From assembly GCF_003182275.1 (NCBI RefSeq), contig NZ_QGTR01000007.1:62001-126000 (forward strand): 64,000 nucleotides of DNA, given 5' to 3'. The number at the start of each line of letters is the position of its first letter. The first letter of the stretch is position 1. Below are positions 9,210 to 16,815 of the stretch, piece after piece. Position numbers and translations under genes: made by a program. Under the pieces are notes generated by a model, which did not search any database, was not told the origin of the DNA, and saw only the letters and a list, made by a program, of their open reading frames with translations. This stretch comes from Hoeflea marina (lineage in GTDB: Bacteria; Pseudomonadota; Alphaproteobacteria; Rhizobiales; Rhizobiaceae).

Positions 9210-9299
9210 TCATCAAATGGCCAGGCGTCCATTCGGACGCGACAGCCGGAGGGGATGCGCCGATCCGCGCGCGCGTCGGAAGAGGCAGGGGAGACGGTC

Positions 9300-9980
9300 A
9301 TGGCCGGATATTGGCCCTATGTGGGCATGCTCATCGTCATTGGAATTGTTTATCTCGCCGAGCGGCGCAGCCCCGAGGCGGTGACGCGCTTCGAGGAGAA
9401 TGTGCTGGCGACACTGCTGGCGCTGATCACGTTGATCTCGTTTTCGCAAGTGGTGGCGCGCTATGGCTTCAACAGCGGCTGGACCGGAGCACTGGAACTG
9501 ACCCGCATCCTGTTTGCCTGGATGATCCTGTTCGGCATGAGCTACGGGCTCAAGCAGGGCATGCATCTCGGGGTCGACGCCTTGATCCGGCTTTTTCCGA
9601 AGCCTGTGTTCAAGGTCTTTGCCATCTTCGGCGCCTTCTGCTGTTTCTTGTACGCCATGATCCTGATCTCGTCGGGCTGGCTCACCTTTTTCGGCGCCGA
9701 CACCAAGGGCGGCGCGGTGGCCTATTGGTCGACCATGTACAAGATCGGCATCGGGCTCGATGACGTGCGCTATCCGGAATGGGTGCAGGAGACCTTCGGC
9801 ACCAAGGAGCGGGTGCAGCGCTGGATCGCCTATCTGATCCTGCCGATCGGGCTGGGGCTGTTCGCCTACCGCTCGCTGCAGGCCATGGCCGCCATCTGGC
9901 GCGGCGACCGTGACATGGTCATCGCCGGACACGAAGCCGAAGAGCTCGTAGCCGAAAACCGCGACATCTTGAAGGACTGA
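9300..9980 (+). CDS. dctQ: TRAP transporter small permease subunit
   Basis: This 226-residue DctQ has the four-helix pattern of the family with the usual signature (FSQVVARYGFN, LELTRILFAWMILFG, and a charged GMHLGVDAL loop). It is longer than typical DctQ (about 160-180) because of an extra loop around residues 140-175 (GADTKGG to TKERVQRW) before the last helix and a charged C-terminal tail. AGGGGAG precedes the ATG. It is followed by dctM after six bases and forms the membrane complex with it. Confidence 0.9.
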   Translation: MAGYWPYVGMLIVIGIVYLAERRSPEAVTRFEENVLATLLALITLISFSQVVARYGFNSGWTGALELTRILFAWMILFGMSYGLKQGMHLGVDALIRLFPKPVFKVFAIFGAFCCFLYAMILISSGWLTFFGADTKGGAVAYWSTMYKIGIGLDDVRYPEWVQETFGTKERVQRWIAYLILPIGLGLFAYRSLQAMAAIWRGDRDMVIAGHEAEELVAENRDILKD

Positions 9981-9986
9981 CGCGCC

Positions 9987-11603
9987 ATGGAAACCATGAT
10001 CCTGTTCATACTGGTGCTCGGACTTCTTTTCCTTGGAGTGCCGGTCGCCATCTCGCTGGGCCTGTCGTCGATCCTGCTGATCGCCTTCTTCTCCACCGAT
10101 TCGATGTCCTCGGTGACGCTGCAGCTGTTCACCGCAGCCCAGAACTACACGTTGCTGGCCATTCCCTTCTTCGTGCTGGCATCGGCCTTCATGTCGACGG
10201 GCGGGGTGGCCAAGCGGCTGATCCGCTTCGCCATTGCCACCGTGGGTCATTTTCGCGGCGGCCTCGCCATGGCCAGCGTGCTGGCCTGCATGCTGTTTGC
10301 GGCGCTGTCGGGCTCGTCGCCCGCCACCGTGGTCGCCATCGGGACCATCGCCATCGCCGGCATGCGCCAGGTGGGCTACTCGAAGGAATTTGCCGCCGGC
10401 ATCATCGCCAATGCCGGAACGCTCGGCATTCTCATCCCGCCCTCCATCGTCATGGTGGTCTATGCGGCTGCGACCAATGTGTCTGTCGGGCGCATGTTCC
10501 TTGCCGGTGTGATTCCCGGCCTGGTAGCCGGGCTGATGCTGATGGGCGCCATCTACATCGTCGCCCGGATCAAGAACCTGCCGGCCGAGCCCTGGCGCGG
10601 CTTCGGCGAGATCATCGCCGGCGGCAAGGAAGCCGGCTGGGGGCTGTTCCTGATCATCATCATCCTCGGCGGCATCTATGGCGGCGTCTTCACGCCGACC
10701 GAGGCGGCGGCGGTGGCGGCGGTCTATTCCTTCTTCATCGCCATCTTCATCTACCGCGACATGGGACCGATGAAGGGGATCAACTGGGCGACGGACGATG
10801 ACAGCCGCCTGGCGCGCGCCGGCTTTTCCGCCGTCGTCTATGCGGTCGGCTTCTTCTTCGTCTGGATGATCCTCACCTTCTTCATCACCTCCGACTGGGA
10901 GAGCGTCACATTCGGCCAGCGCGCCGGGCTCGGCGGCATGATCTCGGTGCTGATCGTGCTCGCCTACGGCACCTGGCGGGGCGGCGGCGGGCTCGGCGCC
11001 GTGCCGGGAAGCCTGATCGCCGGCCTGTCGATCTGGAGCCGCAATCTCCGACTGATGGCCCGGAATTTCGGCCGTGCCTTCTTCAACGAGGACACCCGCA
11101 AGGTCATGGTCGACGCGTCGAAGACGACCATCATGCTGATGTTCATCATCGTCAATGCGCTGCTGTTTGCCCATGTGCTGACGTCGGAACGGATTCCGGA
11201 CGCGATCACCAGCCTGATGCTCGGCTACGGCTTCAACTGGTTCACCTTCCTGATCGCCGTCAACGTCCTGCTGTTGATCGGCGGCCAGTTCATGGAGCCG
11301 TCGGGGTTGCTCTTGATCGTTGCGCCGGTGGTCTTTCCTATCGCGATGGAACTCGGGGTCGACCCCGTGCATCTGGGCATCATCATGGTTGTGAACATGG
11401 AAATCGGCATGATCACCCCGCCGATCGGGCTCAATCTGTTCGTCACTTCCGGTATCACCGGAATGAGCCTGGTGCAGGTGGTCAAGGCCGCCATGCCGTT
11501 CGTCGGCGTGCTGTTCCTGTTCCTGATCATCGTCACCTATGTGCCGGCGCTGTCCACCTGGCTGCCCTATAGCCTGATGGGGCCGGAGATCATGACACGC
11601 TGA
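9987..11603 (+). CDS. dctM: TRAP transporter large permease subunit
   Basis: DctM is the sodium-coupled transport subunit. The 538-residue protein has the conserved blocks of the family: GVPVAISLGLSS near the start, SGSSPATVVAIGTI, NAGTLGILIPPSI, GVFTPTEAAAVAAVYS, and EIGMITPPIGLNLFV near the end. It exceeds the standard length (about 430) by about 110 residues owing to an insertion at about 250-370 that includes a cytoplasmic stretch (DMGPMKGINWATDDD) and extra helices. The stop TGA sits at the first bases of a palindromic repeat that may end the operon. Confidence 0.92.
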   Translation: METMILFILVLGLLFLGVPVAISLGLSSILLIAFFSTDSMSSVTLQLFTAAQNYTLLAIPFFVLASAFMSTGGVAKRLIRFAIATVGHFRGGLAMASVLACMLFAALSGSSPATVVAIGTIAIAGMRQVGYSKEFAAGIIANAGTLGILIPPSIVMVVYAAATNVSVGRMFLAGVIPGLVAGLMLMGAIYIVARIKNLPAEPWRGFGEIIAGGKEAGWGLFLIIIILGGIYGGVFTPTEAAAVAAVYSFFIAIFIYRDMGPMKGINWATDDDSRLARAGFSAVVYAVGFFFVWMILTFFITSDWESVTFGQRAGLGGMISVLIVLAYGTWRGGGGLGAVPGSLIAGLSIWSRNLRLMARNFGRAFFNEDTRKVMVDASKTTIMLMFIIVNALLFAHVLTSERIPDAITSLMLGYGFNWFTFLIAVNVLLLIGGQFMEPSGLLLIVAPVVFPIAMELGVDPVHLGIIMVVNMEIGMITPPIGLNLFVTSGITGMSLVQVVKAAMPFVGVLFLFLIIVTYVPALSTWLPYSLMGPEIMTR

Positions 11604-11708
11604 TGCATGTCGCCCGAAAGTGTACAGCGGCTTCGGGATCACGACCTGCACGATCACAGGATCTAAGGCCCATCGCGTGAACCTGGATTCACGCGATGGG
11701 CCTTAGAT
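11603..11708 (+). repeat. RIME-like intergenic palindromic repeat, copy 1
   Basis: This is the first of four copies of a mosaic repeat built from module A (GCATGTCGCCCGAAAG, a spacer, then the imperfect complement) and module B, which here is a perfect 21-bp inverted repeat (11661-11681 and 11688-11708) around a 6-base loop. It begins at the stop codon of dctM. The modules resemble Rhizobium-specific intergenic mosaic elements and Brucella Bru-RS; the name is given from memory. Transcribed, it would form long hairpins. Confidence 0.85.
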
Positions 11709-11729
11709 ATGTATGCGCCGAACTCCGCA

Positions 11730-11751
11730 CGCACGCATAAGCATGCGTGCG
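11730..11751. repeat. 9-bp hairpin downstream of repeat copy 1
   Basis: CGCACGCAT and its exact complement are separated by the loop AAGC. Together with the preceding repeat this gives several consecutive stems between dctM and the lysE-type gene, probably enough to end the dctPQM transcript. Confidence 0.4.
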
Positions 11752-11887
11752 GTCTTCCCTGTGCCGTTGGCGCCTTCGCGCCGGATCACGGCCTTCACTC
11801 CGGCACGCTCAATCCATCAATTTTTGTGGAGCCAGCAGCAATCGATCTGATTTGCTTCCGTTTCCTGCGGGTGCCAGTGTCGCCGGC

Positions 11888-12517
11888 ATGATCGAGTCCC
11901 TTCACCTGCCCCTCATCCTTGCCGCCGCATTCCTTGCCAGCGCCAGCCCCGGCCCCTCGACCATGGCGATCGCGGGCACCTCGATGAATGTCGGGCGCCG
12001 CGCCGGACTGGTGCTTGCTCTGGGAATTGCCTCCGGATCGCTGGCCTGGTCCACCATGGCGGCGCTGGGCATGAGCGCGGTGATGATGGCCAATGCCTGG
12101 ACGTTCGAGGTGCTTCGCTATGCCGGCGCAGGGTACCTCATCTATCTGGCGATCAGGGCCGGCCGAAGCGCCCTGTCCAGCAGGGCTGCCGAGACGCGAA
12201 ATCCGGGCGCCGCCTCCTTTGCATCGACCTTCGGGCGCGGCATCGCCATGCATCTGACCAATCCCAAGGCGATCCTGTTCTTCAGCGCGCTCTATTCGGT
12301 GGGCATGCCGGCAAACGCCACGCCGGCCCAGCTTGCTCTTGTGATCGGCTGTGTAGGGCTGCAGAGCCTGAGCATCTTCGTCTGTTACGCGATGCTGTTT
12401 TCCAATCCGCGCATGGTCAGGATCTATGGCCGGCTCAGGCGCGGATTCGAGGCCACCTTCGCGCTGGCCTTCGGCTATGCCGGCTTCAGGTTGCTGACTG
12501 CGCGGTTGACCGGCTAG
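11888..12517 (+). CDS. LysE family amino-acid or metabolite exporter
   Basis: This 209-residue protein has the six-helix LysE/RhtB layout. The N-terminal family signature ASASPGPSTMAIAGTSMNVGRRAGLVLALGIASG is seen in pieces, including SPGPS and the Gly-rich second segment, and LTNPKAILFF marks the central block. Members export amino acids or related metabolites by proton antiport; the substrate cannot be read from sequence. The ATG at 11888 lacks a strong ribosome-binding site; the frame is open for 47 further codons upstream but without family similarity. It stands alone between the dctM repeat and the small RNA candidate. Confidence 0.85.
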   Translation: MIESLHLPLILAAAFLASASPGPSTMAIAGTSMNVGRRAGLVLALGIASGSLAWSTMAALGMSAVMMANAWTFEVLRYAGAGYLIYLAIRAGRSALSSRAAETRNPGAASFASTFGRGIAMHLTNPKAILFFSALYSVGMPANATPAQLALVIGCVGLQSLSIFVCYAMLFSNPRMVRIYGRLRRGFEATFALAFGYAGFRLLTARLTG

Positions 12518-12644
12518 CATTTCAAGGGCTTGCGCTGCCGGATCGCGAGGGCCGGCCGCCGAAATGCAATCATGTCGTGTCTCTTGGGGCGACGTAATGC
12601 ATGGGTAGAAGTCACGCTGTCCGATTAAGGTTTCGTTAACCTTT

Positions 12645-12730
12645 CGGGCGCAATCTGATTGTCAGACAAGCCAAGTTCACTCCTCCCAAGCAAGGCTTTT
12701 CCAAAGGGCGGCGCAAGCCGCCCTTTCTTC
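12645..12730 (+). ncRNA. candidate trans-acting small RNA with anti-Shine-Dalgarno loop
   Basis: A 5-bp stem (AAGCC at 12668-12672 with GGCTT at 12694-12698) exposes ACTCCTCCC in its loop and is followed after four bases by a strong 10-bp hairpin with a GCAA loop (12703-12726). An upstream mini-hairpin, CAATCTGATTG, lies at 12651-12661. This order, a CUCCUCCC-bearing hairpin followed by a GC-rich terminator in an intergenic region, is typical of Hfq-associated small RNAs of rhizobia (the alpha-r families). The 5' end is a guess because no convincing promoter was seen. Confidence 0.5.
12703..12726. terminator. GC-rich hairpin terminator
   Basis: AAAGGGCGGC and its exact complement enclose a GCAA loop, followed on the plus strand by CTTCTTCG-like pyrimidine-rich sequence. 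It is the likely 3' end of the small RNA candidate and may also stop the convergent aminotransferase transcript, which ends eight bases away. Confidence 0.75.
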
Positions 12731-12733
12731 GTG

Positions 12734-13912
12734 TCATGGTCTGCGGCGGGCAAGGAACTCGCCCATCCGTGACACCGCCTTCTCGATGTTCTCGTCGGAA
12801 CTGGCGCATGAGACGCGCAAATATCCCTCGCCATACTCGCCGAAATCCGGCCCGCCGATGAGTGCGACGCCGACATCGTCGAGAATGGCCGTTGCCAGCG
12901 GTTTTGCCTTCCAGCCGGTCCCGCTGATGTTGGGGAATGCGTAGAAGGCGCCCTTCGGCACGATGCAGGAAACCCCCGGCAGGCCGTTGAGCAGGTCGGT
13001 GACGAGCAGCCGTCGCCGGTCGAAGGCGACGAGCATGTCGTCCACCGCATCCTGCGGCCCGTCGATGGCGGCTATGCCCGCCCACTGCGCCGGCGCGTTG
13101 ACGCAGGACCAGCAATTGACCGCCAGCTTGCGCACGAGATCGATCAGGCTGTCGGGCCAGATCGACCAGCCCAGCCGCCAGCCGGTCATTGCCCAGGTCT
13201 TCGACCAGCCGTTGAGCACGATCAGACGGTCGCGCAGTTCGGGAAACGCCAGCAGCGATGTGTGGCTCTCGCCGTCATAGGTCATGACGTCGTAGATCTC
13301 GTCGGACAGGATTGCCACCTGCGGATGATCGGCCAGACCCGCCACCAGCTTCTCAATTTCGGCGCGCGGGGTGATTCCCCCTGTCGGATTGGCCGGCGAA
13401 TTGAGAATAAGAAGCCGTGTCTCGGGCGTGATCAGCGACAGCGTCTCCTCGGCCGAGAAGGCAAAACCGTTTTCCTCGCGCATCGGCACGGGGATGGCAC
13501 GGGCGCCGGTGTAGTCGATCATCGACCGGTAGATCGGAAATCCAGGATCGGGATAGAGAATGTCGACGCCGGGCTCGCCGAACAGGGTGATGGCCGCATA
13601 CATGGCCGGCTTGCCGCCGGGCGTGATCATCACATTGTCGGGGGAGACCTCGGCGCCGGTCATGGCAAGCGTGCGGCGGCAGACGGCCTCTCGCGCCGGC
13701 AGCAGGCCGTTGGCGGGCGTATAGCCGTGATGGCCGTCCCGGAGCGCCTTGACCGCCGCCTCGACGATGTGCGGCGGCGTCTTGAAATCGGGCTGGCCGA
13801 TGCCGAGATTGATGATGTCGCGGCCCTGGGCGGCAAGCGCTGTGGCGCGGGCGAGAACGGCAAAGGCATTCTCCTCGCCCAGGCGGTCGAAAGCGGCAAT
13901 TGTGGTCAGCAT
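12734..13912 (-). CDS. PLP-dependent class I/II aminotransferase
   Basis: This 392-residue fold-type I aminotransferase starts with the AspC-like block LGIGQPDFKTPPHIVEAA and has ANPTGG for substrate binding, DEIYDVMTYDG for the cofactor-pyridine aspartate and tyrosine, the Schiff-base lysine in GWSKTWAMTGWRLGW near residue 238, and LRVSCASSDE with the carboxylate-binding arginine near the C-terminus. It is closest in pattern to the aspartate/valine-pyruvate group of class I enzymes; the amino donor cannot be assigned. It is divergent from the acetyltransferase at 13995. Confidence 0.88.
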   Translation of the reverse strand: MLTTIAAFDRLGEENAFAVLARATALAAQGRDIINLGIGQPDFKTPPHIVEAAVKALRDGHHGYTPANGLLPAREAVCRRTLAMTGAEVSPDNVMITPGGKPAMYAAITLFGEPGVDILYPDPGFPIYRSMIDYTGARAIPVPMREENGFAFSAEETLSLITPETRLLILNSPANPTGGITPRAEIEKLVAGLADHPQVAILSDEIYDVMTYDGESHTSLLAFPELRDRLIVLNGWSKTWAMTGWRLGWSIWPDSLIDLVRKLAVNCWSCVNAPAQWAGIAAIDGPQDAVDDMLVAFDRRRLLVTDLLNGLPGVSCIVPKGAFYAFPNISGTGWKAKPLATAILDDVGVALIGGPDFGEYGEGYLRVSCASSDENIEKAVSRMGEFLARRRP

Positions 13913-13994
13913 CAGGTGAATTCCATCCTCGGGCAGTTGTCTTGCGGGGGCGATTCATGTCCTATCGCGCCGAAAAGTCAAATCGGGGAGTTCG

Positions 13995-14678
13995 ATGCAG
14001 GATCTGAGCCAGTGGACGCCGCGTCCCGCACCCAAGCCGGTCACTCTCACCGGCAAATACGCCATGGTCGAACCCTATCTGCGCGACGTGCACGAACAGG
14101 CGCTCTGGGATGCCTTCGGCGGCGAGGCCGTCAACGACCTGATCCGCTATTTCCCGAACGGGCCCTACGAGGGCCCGGCGGGACTGGCCGACTGGCTGGA
14201 CCATATCCGGTCCACCGGCATCATCACCAATGTCATTCGGTCGCGTCGCAGCGGCGATGTCGTCGGCATGGCGAGCTACATGCGGCCCGATCCGGCCAAC
14301 GGAGTCATCGAAGTGGGGTCCGTGGCCCATGGCGCGGCGATGGCGCGCTCGCCGATCTCGACCGACGCCCATTATCTCATGGCCCGGCATGTGTTCGAGG
14401 ATCTGGGTTACCGCCGCTATGAATGGAAATGCCACAATCTCAATGAGCCGTCGAAAGTGACGGCGCGGCGGCTCGGCTTCACCTTCGAGGGCGTGTTCCG
14501 CCAGCATATCGTCGCCAAGGGAATGAACCGCGACACCGCCTGGTTCTCGATGATCGACAGCGAGTGGCCGTTGCTCCGCAAGGCCTTCGAGGCCTGGCTC
14601 GACGAATCGAATTTTGACGAGGGCGGCAGGCAGAAGCGCAGGCTGGAAGACATCCGGGCGGATCTGGCGCAGCCATGA
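13995..14678 (+). CDS. GNAT family N-acetyltransferase (RimJ/RimL type)
   Basis: This 227-residue protein is a RimJ/RimL-type acetyltransferase. It shows the long N-terminal strand-helix (VTLTGKYAMVEPYL), the SYMRPDPANGVIEVGSV beta pair, the acceptor-side motif YLMARHVFEDLGYRRYEWKC, and NEPSKVTARRLGFTFEGVFRQH, the usual acetyl-CoA-proximal block of this subfamily. RimL-like members acetylate N-terminal amino groups of proteins or small molecules, and the substrate is unknown here. The start has GGGGAG upstream. The next gene encodes a small membrane protein and may be cotranscribed. Confidence 0.88.
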   Translation: MQDLSQWTPRPAPKPVTLTGKYAMVEPYLRDVHEQALWDAFGGEAVNDLIRYFPNGPYEGPAGLADWLDHIRSTGIITNVIRSRRSGDVVGMASYMRPDPANGVIEVGSVAHGAAMARSPISTDAHYLMARHVFEDLGYRRYEWKCHNLNEPSKVTARRLGFTFEGVFRQHIVAKGMNRDTAWFSMIDSEWPLLRKAFEAWLDESNFDEGGRQKRRLEDIRADLAQP

Positions 14679-14714
14679 TGCCGGCCGGCCACAGACAAAT
14701 GGAGGGCTTTGCCC

Positions 14715-14921
14715 ATGACTGAAGGCCAATCCTCGGCGCTTGCCGCCGCCATCATCCTCGGTGTGACCGGCCTGGGGTTCTACTACATGCCGGCCATGGT
14801 GATGTCCCTGTCGGAGACTTCGCCGATCCTGTCCTATGCGCTGGCGATCGGTTTCGTGCTGGCGTTCTTTGCCGTCTTCTGGCTTAGGGGTCGCTGGGTC
14901 GCGCGCCGCAAGGACGACTGA
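14715..14921 (+). CDS. small membrane protein, unknown function
   Basis: This 68-residue protein has two predicted membrane helices (about 8-28 and 38-57) joined by a short polar turn, and a basic C-terminal tail, WLRGRWVARRKDD, which would place that end in the cytoplasm. GGAGGG lies 8 bases before the ATG, so it looks genuinely translated. An in-frame TTG two codons upstream is a less likely start. I do not recognise the family. It lies 36 bases after the acetyltransferase gene and is convergent with the nickel/cobalt transporter gene. Confidence 0.65.
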   Translation: MTEGQSSALAAAIILGVTGLGFYYMPAMVMSLSETSPILSYALAIGFVLAFFAVFWLRGRWVARRKDD

Positions 14922-14938
14922 GCGCGGCCACGCACCGG

Positions 14939-15997
14939 TCAGGCCTGCAGGGCGGCCGCGAAGAGAACGAGACCCAGCACCAGCACCAGTGTCGCGCCGG
15001 CGATCTCGATGCTCGAGCCGACCGCTCCGGCGCGCGAACTTCCGGCCAGCCGCACGGCGAAGCCCTTTGCCGTCACCGCCAGCGTCGCCAGTGCCGACAC
15101 GGTGATGGCGGTGCCGAGCGCCATGGCGAACACCGACAGCACGCCACCCAGATAGAGCCCGTTGAGAAGCGAAAAAGTCAGCACCAGCAGTGCGCCGGAA
15201 CAGGGCCTGAGGCCGACGGCGACGACCGCCGACCAGGCTTCGCGAAGCCCCAGATCCTTGCCCGACAGCAGCGCCGGGTCTGGGGCATGGGAATGGCCGC
15301 AGCTGGAGCAGACTTCGCCCGGGCCATGGGCATGCGGGTGATGGGCATGGGAGTGGCTGTGCGCGTGCCCGTGGGAGTGCTGATGGTCATGATGGCCATG
15401 ACCGTGGTCACCGGCAGCCGCCACGGCCAAAGCGGGCGCCAGGCCGGCGACCCGCGCAGGCAGCAGCGCCGCCAGCTTCTTCCACAGGAGCCAGCCGCCA
15501 AAAGCCGCGATCAGCAGGTAGCTCGCCTTTTCGAGATAGCCGGTCGCATCGGTCATGGACACGGTGGTGCCGCGCAGCACCACATAGGCGAGCGCCACGA
15601 CGCCGATGGCCATCAGCCCCTGCATCATCGAGGACAGGAACGACAGCGCCACGCCGCGCCGCAACGCCACTTCGTTGGCGATCATGTAGGAGGAAATCAC
15701 CGCCTTGCCGTGGCCCGGGCCGACGGCATGGAAGACACCGTAGGCGAAGGACAGGCCGACGAGGGTCCAGAGCTGCCAAGGGTCGCTCCGCATCGCCTTC
15801 AGCGATCCGGTGAGCGCCCGGTAGAATGCCTGCTGCTCGCTGTTGACCCAGGACAAGAGCGGCCAGCCGGGATTGCCCGGCATCAGCGAGGGTTCGGCCG
15901 CGCCGATGCCGAGCGAGGACTGGGCGTGCGCCGCGCCGGCCGCCATGACCATGAGCGCAGCAATGGTGAGGAGCTTGCAAGCCGGATTGGTGGTCAT
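14939..15997 (-). CDS. nickel/cobalt transporter (RcnA/NicO-type efflux family)
   Basis: This 352-residue membrane protein starts with a signal-like helix (MTTNPACKLLTIAALMVMAAG), then has the family helices with HAVGPGHGKAVISSY near residue 90 and GLRPCSGALLVLTFSL near residue 263, both metal-path signatures of the NicO/RcnA group. Between them a cytosolic loop at about 195-240 is rich in histidine (GHGHHDHQHSHGHAHSHS) with a CSSCGHSH end, suited to binding Ni(II), Co(II) or Zn(II). Its start overlaps the stop of the DUF1007 gene by four bases, so the two are translated together. The direction of transport is inferred from the family. Confidence 0.85.
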   Translation of the reverse strand: MTTNPACKLLTIAALMVMAAGAAHAQSSLGIGAAEPSLMPGNPGWPLLSWVNSEQQAFYRALTGSLKAMRSDPWQLWTLVGLSFAYGVFHAVGPGHGKAVISSYMIANEVALRRGVALSFLSSMMQGLMAIGVVALAYVVLRGTTVSMTDATGYLEKASYLLIAAFGGWLLWKKLAALLPARVAGLAPALAVAAAGDHGHGHHDHQHSHGHAHSHSHAHHPHAHGPGEVCSSCGHSHAPDPALLSGKDLGLREAWSAVVAVGLRPCSGALLVLTFSLLNGLYLGGVLSVFAMALGTAITVSALATLAVTAKGFAVRLAGSSRAGAVGSSIEIAGATLVLVLGLVLFAAALQA

Positions 15998-16656
15998 TTG
16001 CAGGTGAGCTCGATCCGGGTTGCGAACAGCTTGGAGAGGTCGTTGCCGCCGGGATTTTCGAAGAAGGCCTCGGTCAGCGAGGCCTGGTTCTCCGCGATCA
16101 CCTGGTCCGGGTCGGGACGTATGACCTTGTGCGTGCAGCCGGCGGCGCCGGACCCGGTGACCACCATGTCGGAGTCGTTGAGGAAATCGATCGCGGCGTA
16201 CATGGTCGGGTCATAGACGCCGAAGTCCAGCTTGCCGGTCAAGGCCACCGGCTTTGACGGACGGACAGCAAAGAACATCAGCAATTGCCCGTCCCGGTAG
16301 TCGACGTTGATGCTGTCGGGCGGCGTCACGCCGATGTCGGCGCCGTTGTCGATGATGGTGGTGTAGTAGTCGAAGTCCATCAGCGAGTCCTTCACCAACT
16401 GGCTGACGCTCGCCAGTTCATCGGGATCGAGCACCAGGTTCTTGTTGGCGTCGAAATCGATGACGACGCTGGAGGAAAAGACCTCGTCGAACCGCCAGAC
16501 GTGACGCAATTCCGAGATCGTGTGATCGGACGCCGTGTCCACTTCCAGTCGGGCCTCCGCGAAGATGTGCGGATGGGCGCGGGCAACCGCCGGCAGGGCG
16601 AGCACAAGGCAACATGCCAGCACCGAACCCCGTATGAGATTGCGACTATCCATCAT
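15994..16656 (-). CDS. DUF1007 family periplasmic protein, partner of the nickel/cobalt transporter
   Basis: This 220-residue protein has a signal peptide (cleavage probably after VARA) followed by HPHIFAEARLEV, the start typical of DUF1007. Around residues 70-85 it carries DFDANKNLVLDPDEL, which fits the spacing of a calcium-binding EF-hand loop. Two or three cysteines remain in the mature part (AGCTHK, ELTCK). DUF1007 genes are commonly found beside NicO/RcnA transporters, and here the reading frames overlap (ATGA), so a role in presenting metal or sensing ions on the periplasmic side is likely but unproven. Adjacent ATG codons at 16654-16656 and 16651-16653 make the start uncertain by one residue. 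Confidence 0.8.
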   Translation of the reverse strand: MMDSRNLIRGSVLACCLVLALPAVARAHPHIFAEARLEVDTASDHTISELRHVWRFDEVFSSSVVIDFDANKNLVLDPDELASVSQLVKDSLMDFDYYTTIIDNGADIGVTPPDSINVDYRDGQLLMFFAVRPSKPVALTGKLDFGVYDPTMYAAIDFLNDSDMVVTGSGAAGCTHKVIRPDPDQVIAENQASLTEAFFENPGGNDLSKLFATRIELTCK

Positions 16657-16815
16657 TCCGATCCCCGACCGTTCCGTCTTCAGGTCCGTCCCGACCGCGG
16701 CGGCCGCGTCCCCGATTCCATGCAACCTGTCCTGTCCGTCCATGCGGGCAAATCACGACGCGGCCGATACCTGCCATCCAATATGGACCGAATTTCGGCA
16801 GCCGCCATCCCGCTG

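Noticed and set aside
9213-11657. An 814-codon open frame antisense to dctQM, rich in Asp, Glu, His and Gln
   Set aside because: This composition is typical of the complement of hydrophobic membrane genes; no start context or motif supports it.
15287-16216. A 309-codon open frame on the plus strand opposite the DUF1007 and nickel/cobalt transporter genes
   Set aside because: It overlaps two well-supported genes and repeats low-complexity Met/Val/Gly runs that mirror the His-rich loop.
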